Source: Clostridium guangxiense
GTDB taxonomy: Bacteria > Bacillota > Clostridia > Clostridiales > Clostridiaceae
Assembly (NCBI RefSeq): GCF_021043395.1
Contig: NZ_JAJNKE010000016.1
Span: 21,197 to 85,196 of the forward strand
Direction: 5' to 3'
DNA: 64,000 nucleotides
Made by a program: the position numbers and the translations under genes
Notes under the pieces: model-generated
The model's database searches: none
Seen by the model: the letters and a program-made list of their open reading frames with translations, nothing else
Told to the model about the DNA's origin: nothing
Shown here: positions 7,861 through 16,103 of the stretch, piece by piece
Layout of the letters: each line of letters starts with the position of its first letter
Position numbering within the stretch: the stretch's first letter is position 1

Positions 7861-9009
7861 CTAAAAATTATAATTATCACCAATTACTATATTATAAAAT
7901 TCTTTTTCAAGAAATTCTTCTTTTACAGATTCAATAAACTTTTTATCAGTTATAACCCTATGTAGCGCCACTAAAAATCCTCCAATATCAAGTTTAGATA
8001 AATCATGAGTTATCGTTGCATAAGCAACATTACTTGCTGATGCAATGATATTAGAATAACTTATAATTTTTCTTGTTTTTACTTGATATAAGTTCCATGA
8101 GCTATAACCAGACTGATTAAAAAATAAGCCATGTATTTCAGCAATAAGTATATTTATTAAATTAGCAAACATAGCCTGCTTACCAATATTAAAAGAATTA
8201 GCAAAATCAATACCATATTTTGCAAGATTTTGCGTTACATCAGGTGAAATTGCTGATAACATTGGAATAGGTAATCCAACCTTTGAGAATTCATCAGATT
8301 CGTAATGAAGTGCTTGTTTTATTACTGAAGCTGCAAATGCTTCCGGTTCACTTTGTGAACGTTCTATTACTTTAGATAACATTAAACTCGTATCTGCATT
8401 CTGCACTATTTTAGGCATTAATATTTTATTTATCTTAGGAACTTTTTCAACATGGTAAGTAAAGAATTTCCAATCTGTCAAAGTACTCGTCATAATATTT
8501 GATGTACCAAAAATCCAGCCTAATATTGGATCATGTCCTAATGTTCTAAAGCGGTGTGAATTTCCATTCAACCCTAAATTAAAATCATTACTTCCAAACA
8601 AAGCATCATATGGTACCCCATTAGAAATAATTTCATTAAGAGTAGCATAATAAATCCTATGTGTATCATCCATATTCTTTTTAAACCATTTATCAAAAAT
8701 CTTAGTTTCTTTATTATACGCGTCCTTTGCACTTTCAACATGACTTGTTTTTTTCTTAAATAATGTTAAACAGTATTGTCTTACACATTGCAATGACACC
8801 GCAAAAAATAGAAAAGCTATATCTATATCATTTAACTTTGTTGCTTGTTTAAATTTAACATCTAAATCTCCTATAATAAGATGAGCATTCTTAGCTACAT
8901 CCGCTACCCTTCCTGATTCTTTTGCAATTATATTTAATTTATTAATACTCGTGTCAACATCAGAAAAAGCTTGTTCCTTTTTTTTGCGTAAAGCATCATA
9001 ATCTATCAT
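7861..9009 (-). CDS. Uncharacterised 382-residue protein, middle gene of the cassette
   Basis: No family is recognised with certainty. The N-terminal 80 residues are helical (DYDALRKKKEQAFSDVDTSI), followed by a hydrophobic patch (IDIAFLFFAVSLQCVRQYC). The central part holds a conserved-looking block, SHRFRTLGHDPILGWIFGTS, and there is a second hydrophobic region at about 275-350 (FANLINILIAEIHGLFF). It could be peripheral membrane or pore-forming, but clean transmembrane helices are not obvious. AAGGAG before the ATG at 9009 chooses this start over an upstream in-frame one. Its first codons overlap the end of the 74-residue gene, so the three genes form one tightly coupled operon. Confidence 0.7.
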   Translation of the reverse strand: MIDYDALRKKKEQAFSDVDTSINKLNIIAKESGRVADVAKNAHLIIGDLDVKFKQATKLNDIDIAFLFFAVSLQCVRQYCLTLFKKKTSHVESAKDAYNKETKIFDKWFKKNMDDTHRIYYATLNEIISNGVPYDALFGSNDFNLGLNGNSHRFRTLGHDPILGWIFGTSNIMTSTLTDWKFFTYHVEKVPKINKILMPKIVQNADTSLMLSKVIERSQSEPEAFAASVIKQALHYESDEFSKVGLPIPMLSAISPDVTQNLAKYGIDFANSFNIGKQAMFANLINILIAEIHGLFFNQSGYSSWNLYQVKTRKIISYSNIIASASNVAYATITHDLSKLDIGGFLVALHRVITDKKFIESVKEEFLEKEFYNIVIGDNYNF

Positions 9010-9220
9010 TACTTGTCTCCTTATTAATACCAATTACATCCTCTATTTTAGATATGTCAACAGTAGTATATCCTAAGTCACTACTACCTTTAGTTATATA
9101 ATAAATTACACCGGATGCTTTATATTGTATTCCATCTTTTCTATAAATTATAATATAATTTCTGCCTACAATCAAACATACTTCTATTCCTTCTTTATTA
9201 TCAACATATATACTTTCCAT
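8996..9220 (-). CDS. Small protein, first gene of the cassette
   Basis: A 74-residue protein without a recognised domain. It is mostly beta-type (IEVCLIVGRNYIIIYRKDG, then YKASGVIYYITKG), resembling a small SH3-like or beta-barrel fold. Its stop codon overlaps the start of the 382-residue gene, so translation is probably coupled. An AGGTGT site precedes the ATG. As the leading small gene of an unknown operon it could be an adaptor or an antitoxin-like regulator; nothing in the sequence decides this. Confidence 0.6.
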   Translation of the reverse strand: MESIYVDNKEGIEVCLIVGRNYIIIYRKDGIQYKASGVIYYITKGSSDLGYTTVDISKIEDVIGINKETSNDRL

Positions 9221-9545
9221 TTTTTACACCTATATATTTAGTACCAAATCATATCAATTCCTTTAAACTAATACTCTCATTTTTTCAGTATTTAAAACTA
9301 AAGAAAATTGAACACACAATAAATTATTATTAACATTGCTGAATATCAACAGAAAGGTTACCGTTCACATATGTATTACTATACAAAGTTAGTATGTATT
9401 TACTTTTTATTATTATATTTTTTATATAAGTTATTTATTAATTCAATATGTACAAACTATATTATAAATATACAAAAAAACGATGTTATTTTCCATATAA
9501 TTTGCCAATTTATACTTATCTTTTATTCACGGTACAGCTAAAAAC
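9221..9545. other. AT-rich gap at the left prophage border
   Basis: No gene seen. It lies between the start of the unknown cassette and the terminator behind the recombinases, so it must hold the cassette promoter and probably one prophage attachment site. No direct repeat of it was recognised near 52.6 kb or 59.7 kb by eye. Confidence 0.45.
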
Positions 9546-9583
9546 AAAAGCATTAGTTCCTAAAAATAATACCTAATGCTTTT
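9546..9583 (-). terminator. Terminator behind the recombinase genes
   Basis: AAAAGCATTAG (9546-9556) pairs perfectly with CTAATGCTTTT (9573-9583). On the minus strand the stem ends in TTTTGTTTTT, a good rho-independent terminator 14 bp after the recombinase stop. Confidence 0.8.
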
Positions 9584-9596
9584 ACTCATTACACAC

Positions 9597-11198
9597 CTAT
9601 AATACTTCTTTTATAACCACTCCCATCTTATACCCAATCTCCACCTCCACCAAACTTACCACCTTTACTTCCTTCACCATCTGTCCAAAAAGCTCCTCAT
9701 CAAATTCCTTAATAATATTTTGTCTGCCTCTTAATATATCTTCAATTTCTTTTACCTTCTCAATCCCGTTCTTCCTTATGAGTTCCACATTATCAAACCT
9801 TTCCTTCTTTGCCTTCAGCTGCTTTATTTCTTCTTCAAGCCTTCTGTATTCCTCATCGTAAATTTCATGGTCTAAACCTTTTCTTACATCCAACCTTACT
9901 AGGTTCATCATTTGCTCTTTAAGTTCTTCCAATCTTTCATTTACAGCTCGCACTTCATTGCCATTTGTTTCACTTCCTAATACCTTATTTATATTATCCA
10001 TCATAGTTTTTAGAAAGGCTTCTTTGTTTTCAATGATTCTATTTATAGACCTTACAAATGCGGCTTTTAGTTTTTCTTCAGACACTGCCTTCATGCTACA
10101 AGCCTCATTTCCATTATCTATATGATTGGCACAAAGCCACACATATTTTCTATATTTCTCACCGGGTCCCCACATTTTTCTTGTGCATTTACTGCCACAA
10201 TTACCGCATATTATCTTGCCTGAAAAGGCATATTTATTACTGTATCTACTTTTCGTTTTTTCTGAATAGCCTGCAAGTGATGCCCTTCTCTTTATTTCTT
10301 CCTGCACCTTTTGAAATACTTCTTTTGGTATTATTGATGGATGGCTATTTTCAACATAATACTGCTGCACTTCACCTTTATTTTTCACTCTTTTATGTGT
10401 TAGAAAATCCGTTGTTATAGTTTTTTGAAGCAGCGCATCTCCTGAATATTTTTCGTTTCTCAATATTTTTTGTACAGTGGAATCGTACCATTTTATTCCT
10501 CCTGCACCAGTTAAAATATTATCCTTTTGAAGTCCTTTACCTATAGATCTTATACCCTTTCCTGAAAGGAACTCATTGTATATTCTTCTAACTACTTTAG
10601 CCTGTTCTTCATTTATAATAAGTTCTCCATTTTCATCTTTGTCATAACCTAAAAATCTTGTATGATTTACCCTTATCTTTCCCTGTTGAAATCTTCTAAC
10701 TATGCCCCATCTGCTGTTTTCAGAAATGTTTCTTGATTCATCTTGAGCAAGGGAAGATAAAATAGTAAGTAAAACCTCTCCTTTTGAATCTAGGGTATCA
10801 ATGTTTTCTTTTTCAAAATAAACTCCTATACCTTTATCCTTGAGCAGTCTTACATATTTAAGGCAATCCAGTGTATTGCGGGCAAATCTCGAAATTGACT
10901 TTGTAATAATCATATCAAACTGACCTGCAAGACCTGCATCTATCATCCTTTTAAACTCGTTTCTGCGTTTTGTATTTGTAGCAGTTATTCCTTCATCAGC
11001 AAAAATCCCCGCAAACTCATATTCTGGTTTACTTTTAATATAATTTTCATAATATGTTACTTGAGTTTCATAACTCGTAAGCTGCTCTTCTGTATCTGTA
11101 CTTACTCTGCAGTAAGCGCAAACCCTTTTCTTTGTTCCTTTTGGCAAACCTTTTATCACTTGCATAGGTTTTGCTGGTATTACTGAAACCTTTGGCAT
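9597..11198 (-). CDS. Large serine recombinase, second of a tandem pair
   Basis: A 533-residue site-specific recombinase. Residues 25-165 are the resolvase-type catalytic domain with the nucleophile S33 in YCRVSTD, followed by DEGITATNTKRRNEF and SISRFARNTLDC. Then come a recombinase domain with the FLGYDKDENGEL block, a zinc ribbon with four cysteines (CGNCGSKC... CANH... CSMKAV), and a coiled coil (about 420-495) that controls synapsis. AAAGGAGGG precedes the ATG. It starts 13 bp after the stop of a related recombinase of almost equal length. Such enzymes join attP and attB without host factors; two catalytic-competent copies in tandem recall CcrA/CcrB of SCC elements. A strong terminator follows. 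Confidence 0.9.
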   Translation of the reverse strand: MPKVSVIPAKPMQVIKGLPKGTKKRVCAYCRVSTDTEEQLTSYETQVTYYENYIKSKPEYEFAGIFADEGITATNTKRRNEFKRMIDAGLAGQFDMIITKSISRFARNTLDCLKYVRLLKDKGIGVYFEKENIDTLDSKGEVLLTILSSLAQDESRNISENSRWGIVRRFQQGKIRVNHTRFLGYDKDENGELIINEEQAKVVRRIYNEFLSGKGIRSIGKGLQKDNILTGAGGIKWYDSTVQKILRNEKYSGDALLQKTITTDFLTHKRVKNKGEVQQYYVENSHPSIIPKEVFQKVQEEIKRRASLAGYSEKTKSRYSNKYAFSGKIICGNCGSKCTRKMWGPGEKYRKYVWLCANHIDNGNEACSMKAVSEEKLKAAFVRSINRIIENKEAFLKTMMDNINKVLGSETNGNEVRAVNERLEELKEQMMNLVRLDVRKGLDHEIYDEEYRRLEEEIKQLKAKKERFDNVELIRKNGIEKVKEIEDILRGRQNIIKEFDEELFGQMVKEVKVVSLVEVEIGYKMGVVIKEVL

Positions 11199-11211
11199 GA
11201 AAATCCCTCCT

Positions 11212-12843
11212 TTACTGCAGCCCCTTAATTCCTCGCTTTTTAATAAATTTTTCTTCCATTATCATTCCATTCTTGAAATGAAGCTCTAAATGTGTTGGTG
11301 TAATAACTACTACCTTTTCTATTAGATTTTCAAATATATCATCATCAAACTCTGTAAGAGTGTTTTTTCTTTCTTCAATAAAGCTTTTAATTTCTAAGTT
11401 CCTTTTAAGAACCTCTTTATATTTATCATCATCATAAGTTAATTTATCTTTTTGCTGTTTAAATACTTGAAGCTTTTCATTTAAAACTACATATTTCTTA
11501 TCAAATGCACTTTCCTTTAACTGACCTTTTATCTGCTGCCTCACAAGGCTTTTCATTTCTTCATTAATATTCTTTATTTCCATGTCTATTTTAAATGCCA
11601 CCTCACAGCTTGCACTTTGCCTTATAACCTTTTGAACATTATCAATAAAAGCTTTAAAAAACTTTTCTTTGTTTTCATATAGTCTATTAAAAACTCTTAC
11701 AAATACTACTTTTAAGGTGATATCATCTACTGCTTTCATATCACAATACTTTTTTCCTTTGCTTATATATGTGCTGCACTGCCACACAATTTGTTTTGAT
11801 TTTAGCTTGCTATTCCAGGTTCTTCTTTTAAAAACACTGCCGCAGTTACCGCATACTATTTTCCCGCTGAAAGCATATCTTTGAAGGTATTTATCTCTAT
11901 CTCCAAATAAATTGCCATATTTTAAAGCTTTCTTTGCCATTATATCTTGAACCTTTAAGAAATCTTCCTTTGATACTATTGGCTCATGGTCACACTTAAT
12001 TACATACTTTGGAGCTTGCCCTTTATTTTTCTTCCTCTTCTTAGTCAAATAACTTACTGTTATAGTTTTCTGAAGTACAGCATCGCCATAGTATTTTTCA
12101 TTTTTTAAAATGCCTTTTATTGAGTTTTCACTCCATAAAACATTTCCTGATACAGTTTTTATATTATCTTTTTCAAGTTCTAATTTTATAGCCTTGAAAC
12201 TTTTGCCCTCAAGGTACCTATTATAAATTCTCTTTACTATTTCCGCTTCTTCCTTATTTACAATAAGCTTACCTTTATCATTCATGTCATAGCCGAGAAA
12301 TCTTTTTGTATTAATTTTAAATTTTCCTTTCTTGAAATTTTTCTGAATACTCCATTTAACATTTTCTGAAATGTTCCTTGATTCATCTTGTGCAATAGAG
12401 CTTAATATACTTAAAATCACTTCACTGTCAGCATTTAAAGTATTTATATTTTCTTTTTCAAAATATACACCTACCCCAAAACTTTTAAGGTACCTTACCA
12501 CTTCTAAGCAATCAGCTGTATTTCTTGCAAATCTTGATATGCTTTTCGTTATTATCAGGTCCACTTTTCCTAATTCACAAGCCTTAATCATTCTATTAAA
12601 CTCTGTTCTTTTACCTGTTCCAGTACCCGAAATACCTTCATCTGCAAAAACACCAGCATAATCCCATCCAGTTTTGCTTTTTATATAACTTTCATAATAA
12701 GAAACTTGTGTTTCCAATGATTCCATTTGTTTTAGACTATCTGTGCTCACCCTGCAGTATGCACAAACCCTTCTCTTTTTTAATAACTCTTGATTATCAG
12801 CAGACACTGTATTTCTTGCTGCAATGGCAGTTATCTTTTTCAA
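11212..12843 (-). CDS. Large serine recombinase, first of a tandem pair
   Basis: A 543-residue paralogue of the next recombinase. The catalytic domain has S33 in YCRVSTD, DEGISGTGTGKRTEF and SISRFARNTADC; the zinc ribbon has CGNCGSVFKRRTW with later CSTY and CDMKAV; a coiled coil spans about 430-505. AAGGAGG sits 7 nt before a TTG at 12843, which I take as the start; the upstream in-frame ATG at 12861 lies before the ribosome binding site. The two enzymes keep the same domain order but have diverged through much of the DNA-binding half, so they may act as a heteromer or recognise different half-sites. Inverted repeats lie directly upstream. Confidence 0.88.
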   Translation of the reverse strand: MKKITAIAARNTVSADNQELLKKRRVCAYCRVSTDSLKQMESLETQVSYYESYIKSKTGWDYAGVFADEGISGTGTGKRTEFNRMIKACELGKVDLIITKSISRFARNTADCLEVVRYLKSFGVGVYFEKENINTLNADSEVILSILSSIAQDESRNISENVKWSIQKNFKKGKFKINTKRFLGYDMNDKGKLIVNKEEAEIVKRIYNRYLEGKSFKAIKLELEKDNIKTVSGNVLWSENSIKGILKNEKYYGDAVLQKTITVSYLTKKRKKNKGQAPKYVIKCDHEPIVSKEDFLKVQDIMAKKALKYGNLFGDRDKYLQRYAFSGKIVCGNCGSVFKRRTWNSKLKSKQIVWQCSTYISKGKKYCDMKAVDDITLKVVFVRVFNRLYENKEKFFKAFIDNVQKVIRQSASCEVAFKIDMEIKNINEEMKSLVRQQIKGQLKESAFDKKYVVLNEKLQVFKQQKDKLTYDDDKYKEVLKRNLEIKSFIEERKNTLTEFDDDIFENLIEKVVVITPTHLELHFKNGMIMEEKFIKKRGIKGLQ

Positions 12844-12862
12844 CGTAAAACCTCCTTTCATT

Positions 12863-12924
12863 GGTAGTACATGTTACCTCTACTACCGCCTCAAAGCAAG
12901 TAATTTAGGCAGCGGAAACATGTA
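12863..12924. repeat. Nested inverted repeats upstream of the recombinases
   Basis: GGTAGTA (12863-12869) and TACTACC (12881-12887) form one perfect repeat. TACATGTTACC (12868-12878) and GGAAACATGTA (12914-12924) form a second, overlapping one with one mismatch. They lie in the recombinase promoter region. Length and symmetry resemble a serine-integrase site, but the position inside the prophage argues for an operator. Confidence 0.45.
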
Positions 12925-12943
12925 GAAAAAGTAAAAAAATAAA

Positions 12944-12972
12944 GAGCCTGAACCATTACAGTTCAAGCCCTC
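12944..12972 (-). terminator. Terminator between lysis genes and recombinases
   Basis: GAGCCTGAAC (12944-12953) pairs with GTTCAAGCCCTC (12961-12972), allowing G-U pairs. On the minus strand the stem is followed by TTTATTTTTTT. It ends the late operon before the separately expressed recombinase genes. Confidence 0.75.
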
Positions 12973-12975
12973 AAT

Positions 12976-13113
12976 TTATTTATTAAAGGATTTTTTATTT
13001 TCGGCATCTATTTTAGTAAACTCAACTTCTGTTATAAGCTTATCTTTTAGAATTTCCTTTAATATAGATTTACTGATTAAATATTCTACTGAAACATTTG
13101 CAACAGTAAACAT
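12976..13113 (-). CDS. Small SHOCT-like phage protein
   Basis: A 45-residue ORF with AGGGGTGG 5 nt before its ATG, so it is probably real. The sequence SKSILKEILKDKLITEVEFT followed by KIDAENKKSF has the short pattern of SHOCT-type modules (a helix, then LIT-EF, then a helix), which occur at protein ends and in phage and conjugative elements and probably mediate oligomerisation. It lies between the holin and the terminator before the recombinases. A link to recombination, for example as a directionality factor, is possible from position only. Confidence 0.55.
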   Translation of the reverse strand: MFTVANVSVEYLISKSILKEILKDKLITEVEFTKIDAENKKSFNK

Positions 13114-13125
13114 TTATACCACCCC

Positions 13126-13389
13126 TTAAAAACTTTCCTTATTTGTAGGATCATTAAATATTCCAAAGGCTGTAAGCACAGAAAATATTAAAGTCGTTAA
13201 CTCTTTGTAACTATCTTCTGTAAGTCCTATTGGTGCTAAAAGTCCATAAGTTTTTAAAATAAAAAGCACCAGAGCTGCTACTGCTGCCCATGATGCCATG
13301 CTTTTAAATCTATTTTGCTTTTGATTATTTCTGCTTACTCCATTGTTATTTTCACTGCTATTTTGTACTTGATTATTATTATTTTCCAT
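13126..13389 (-). CDS. Phage holin, phi LC3 type
   Basis: An 87-residue membrane protein. It has a polar Asn/Gln-rich N-terminus, one hydrophobic helix (SWAAVAALVLFILKTYGLL), a second amphipathic or hydrophobic segment (ELTTLIFSVLTAFGIF), and the family signature GIFNDPTNK near the end. Phi LC3-type holins form the membrane hole that releases endolysin. It is directly downstream of the amidase gene (15 bp gap), forming the lysis cassette. GGGGAG precedes the ATG. Confidence 0.85.
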   Translation of the reverse strand: MENNNNQVQNSSENNNGVSRNNQKQNRFKSMASWAAVAALVLFILKTYGLLAPIGLTEDSYKELTTLIFSVLTAFGIFNDPTNKESF

Positions 13390-13404
13390 TATAATTCTCC
13401 CCTT

Positions 13405-14091
13405 CTATTTAATATAATCAGCGTAAACATATCCGCCATGATCACCAAAATATATTGACCACCAACTGCCTACTTTTTTATCAAGTCTTACTTTTTGTCC
13501 ATTTTTAAGTTGTCCTATTACATTGTAATTAGTTCCTGCACCACTTCTTACATTAAGCACACTAGCTATTACAGTTCCATAAATCACATTGCTATTTGCT
13601 ACTTGATTTGATGTACCTGAAGAAAGTCTATTTTTAAAGCTCCACCATCTTTGCCAATTGTTTGCACTCATGCTCTGTGGACACATTTTTCTACTGGCAT
13701 CATAATGCCTAACAACTTTATCAATAGGCACATTATATTTCCCCATAAGAAATTTCACTAAATCAACTGCATTACTTACAGACTTTTCATAATTACAATC
13801 GCAATTAACACATATCTCAACACCAATGGAATTATGATTTGTTATGCCATATCTTCCACCACCATCTCCGCAGTGCCATGAAGCATTATAATCCTCAATC
13901 AATTGAACTATTTCCTTATCATCTACAAAATAATGAGCTGAAGACTGCCTATCCCCTCCATTGAAATATCTATAGTGTGCTTCAGCATCTGCACCTCTAT
14001 CCATATTTGCTGTATCATGAACAACAATGTATTTAATATCATTGCCAGAGGAATAGTTAAATTTAATAAGCTTTTTTGTTATTGGTAACAT
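13405..14091 (-). CDS. Endolysin: N-acetylmuramoyl-L-alanine amidase with SH3b domain
   Basis: A 228-residue endolysin. Residues 15-150 are an amidase_2 (T7-lysozyme-like) domain with probable zinc ligands H25 (VVHDTAN), H129 (VVRHYDAS) and C137 (KMCPQS). Residues 165-228 form a bacterial SH3 domain (VLNVRSGAGTNYNVIGQLKN, then KVGSWWSIYF) for cell-wall binding. It cleaves the amide between muramic acid and L-alanine in peptidoglycan. There is no signal peptide, so release depends on the adjacent holin. A strong GGAAGG site lies before the ATG. The start codes for a short extension typical of clostridial phage lysins. Confidence 0.9.
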   Translation of the reverse strand: MLPITKKLIKFNYSSGNDIKYIVVHDTANMDRGADAEAHYRYFNGGDRQSSAHYFVDDKEIVQLIEDYNASWHCGDGGGRYGITNHNSIGVEICVNCDCNYEKSVSNAVDLVKFLMGKYNVPIDKVVRHYDASRKMCPQSMSANNWQRWWSFKNRLSSGTSNQVANSNVIYGTVIASVLNVRSGAGTNYNVIGQLKNGQKVRLDKKVGSWWSIYFGDHGGYVYADYIK

Positions 14092-14106
14092 ATTTTTTCC
14101 TTCCTT

Positions 14107-14535
14107 CTACTTTAAAATTCTTGATATTATAAATATTGCTATCTGAGTAACTAAAACTAGAATTATTGTTTTTGTGGTTTCGTCCCATTTCTTAGCTGGT
14201 TTTTCTTCAAGTACTTTTATTCTTGAAGACAGCTCCTTAATATCATCCTTCAAAACTACTACTGTCTCACTTCCTGGTGGATCTCTTTCAAAATTATCTA
14301 TCTTATCTGCTATTGTTTTTACACTGTCTTTTATTTCATTTAAAATATTAAATATCATAGATACTCTTTCTTCATTTTTGTCTCCCTGTCTTTCCAATTT
14401 TCCCACCCTATCTTGAAGTTTTAAAATCATGTCATAACCCTTTCCCTCTGAATCTTTTAATCCCCTTTCAAAGCCTTCTAGTTTATTCTTAAGATTTTCA
14501 ATCTGCAAACAATCCTTGCAACTCTTATCCTCCAA
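14107..14535 (-). CDS. Coiled-coil protein with C-terminal membrane anchor (XhlA-like)
   Basis: About 142 residues: a CxxC near the N-terminus (KSCKDCLQ), a long charged coiled coil (about 10-110), and one C-terminal transmembrane helix (TIILVLVTQIAIFIISRIL). This is the architecture of XhlA/haemolysin-type phage proteins that sit next to holin and amidase and help lysis. The in-frame ATG at 14544 overlaps the AAAGGAG site; the TTG at 14535 is 9 nt after it and is the better start. It lies 15 bp upstream of the amidase gene, so a lysis role is likely. Confidence 0.65.
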   Translation of the reverse strand: MEDKSCKDCLQIENLKNKLEGFERGLKDSEGKGYDMILKLQDRVGKLERQGDKNEERVSMIFNILNEIKDSVKTIADKIDNFERDPPGSETVVVLKDDIKELSSRIKVLEEKPAKKWDETTKTIILVLVTQIAIFIISRILK

Positions 14536-14600
14536 AGTTTTCATCTCCTTTCTTTCAAAAAATAAAAAAAGACATCCTCGATTTAAGATATTTTATATAC

Positions 14601-15953
14601 TTAATGAGCAGGCATATCTAATGGATACACATAATCACAAGTAAAATCATATTGAATTTTCATTGTATTTGTCGGTGTTTTTGTTATTGCCTCTGGAAGC
14701 AAAGTATGTGCTGAAGCTGGAATAATATACTGCTGCCTTATTTGCCCACAATTACCATTATCAAATGTAAACATTGTAGATGTATCATTATCCCAAGATA
14801 TACTACTACATCGGGTAGAACTAAAGGTTGATGTACTATAAACAGTCAAATCACTATTTAGCTGCAAATAAACATCGTGTCCTACCATAACCCACAATTT
14901 GTTATTAGTTATTTTTGTTAAAGTAATGCCATTCGAATTTCCAGAATATATTTGAGCTTTATCAGCAAAAGTACCATCCTTATTGTACCTTGCTATATAA
15001 CTTTTATATTGAGACTCTGAATCTGATGTATCTATGCAGCCTTTATAAACTACATAAACATAAGCATCATTTGCTGCAATATCACAATATTGTACATTAT
15101 ATATGAGATCAGCTGGAATAGCTGCACTTTTGGAATAGGATGCAACCACAGCAAAATTTTTATCTAACTTTTTAAAAGAACCATCACCTATTAGTATCCA
15201 AAAATTTGTGCCATCATAGGTAATAGCCTTTGCTGACATCGAAACTGCTGCGTCACTTTTCTTTTGACCTGTAATTTTATCATATACCTTTAAAGCAGAT
15301 GAATCTATTTTTAATGCATAAACATTGCTTTCATCTGTACATACATTGTAGTCAGGCAAATAATTGCCATCGCTTCCTGTCTCTAATGTTTTTCTGGTAT
15401 AGGTTGAATTTATTACTGGACTTCGTGGACTCCCATCAGTGTCATCTCCACCTGTCCAATATATGCTTTTAAATGTTCCATTGGCTGCATTTGTTGGAAA
15501 ATCCATAACATAGTGCCTTGTAGTATCGTTTCTCGTGGTTTCGGATTTGTTTATACTTCCTCTTAAATTATCATTACCACTGTAAGGATATACACTATCT
15601 GCATATCCAACAATATTTCCCCAAGTCCAGTAATCATAAGCATCTTCCGGAATATCCCCTGTAGTCAAAACCATTATTCTAAAGGGATAAGTTGAATATA
15701 TGTTCCTAAGTATGTCCTTTATATTATTATCCAGCATAGGATAGTAAAACCCATCAAGGTAAGCAGTATTTCCAAATACAGCAGATATTCTATTTTCACT
15801 CTTAGCTTCATAGGTTTGCTTTCCTGTTAGTGAATCATATAATTTAACTGTAGCAATACCTGTGAATGGTAATATTGGTTTTTTCTTTAATACTTCTAAT
15901 TTTGTTCCTTTTATTAAGTCCTGACTGTAGGATAAACTTTGTTTGTATGGCAT
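14601..15953 (-). CDS. Phage tail fibre / receptor-binding-type protein
   Basis: A 450-residue, Ser/Thr/Asn/Tyr-rich protein without transmembrane segments, in the tail-fibre slot between the tail tip genes and the lysis cassette. Its middle has repeats with a propeller feel (VYALKIDSSALKVYDKITGQ, ITYDGTNFWILIGDGSFKKL, AYVYVVYKGCIDTSD), and the N-terminal 60 residues resemble the attachment ends of clostridial fibre proteins. It could recognise the cell surface. No catalytic motif is seen. AAGGGAG precedes the ATG. The call rests on composition and position. Confidence 0.55.
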   Translation of the reverse strand: MPYKQSLSYSQDLIKGTKLEVLKKKPILPFTGIATVKLYDSLTGKQTYEAKSENRISAVFGNTAYLDGFYYPMLDNNIKDILRNIYSTYPFRIMVLTTGDIPEDAYDYWTWGNIVGYADSVYPYSGNDNLRGSINKSETTRNDTTRHYVMDFPTNAANGTFKSIYWTGGDDTDGSPRSPVINSTYTRKTLETGSDGNYLPDYNVCTDESNVYALKIDSSALKVYDKITGQKKSDAAVSMSAKAITYDGTNFWILIGDGSFKKLDKNFAVVASYSKSAAIPADLIYNVQYCDIAANDAYVYVVYKGCIDTSDSESQYKSYIARYNKDGTFADKAQIYSGNSNGITLTKITNNKLWVMVGHDVYLQLNSDLTVYSTSTFSSTRCSSISWDNDTSTMFTFDNGNCGQIRQQYIIPASAHTLLPEAITKTPTNTMKIQYDFTCDYVYPLDMPAH

Positions 15954-15994
15954 TAAAAGTTGCTCCCTTCTATTTATTTTTAAATATAAAAAAA

Positions 15995-16025
15995 GCCTAT
16001 ACCGTAATAGGTATAAACTTTAGGC
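15995..16025 (-). terminator. Terminator behind the membrane moron
   Basis: The hairpin GCCTATACC-GTAATA-GGTATAAACTTTAGGC (positions 15995-16025) is followed on the minus strand by seven T residues. It closes the 16104-16982 gene as a separate transcript. Confidence 0.7.
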
Positions 16026-16103
16026 GTATAATACAAAAATACTATAAAAATTCTAAATTGAATAATACATTATTTTAAATCCAATATTTTGTATATAAAA
16101 ACA

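Noticed and set aside
12868..12924. Inverted repeat as the prophage attachment site
   Set aside because: An att site of the integrated prophage must lie at its outer border, while this one is between lysis and recombinase genes; a regulatory role is more likely.
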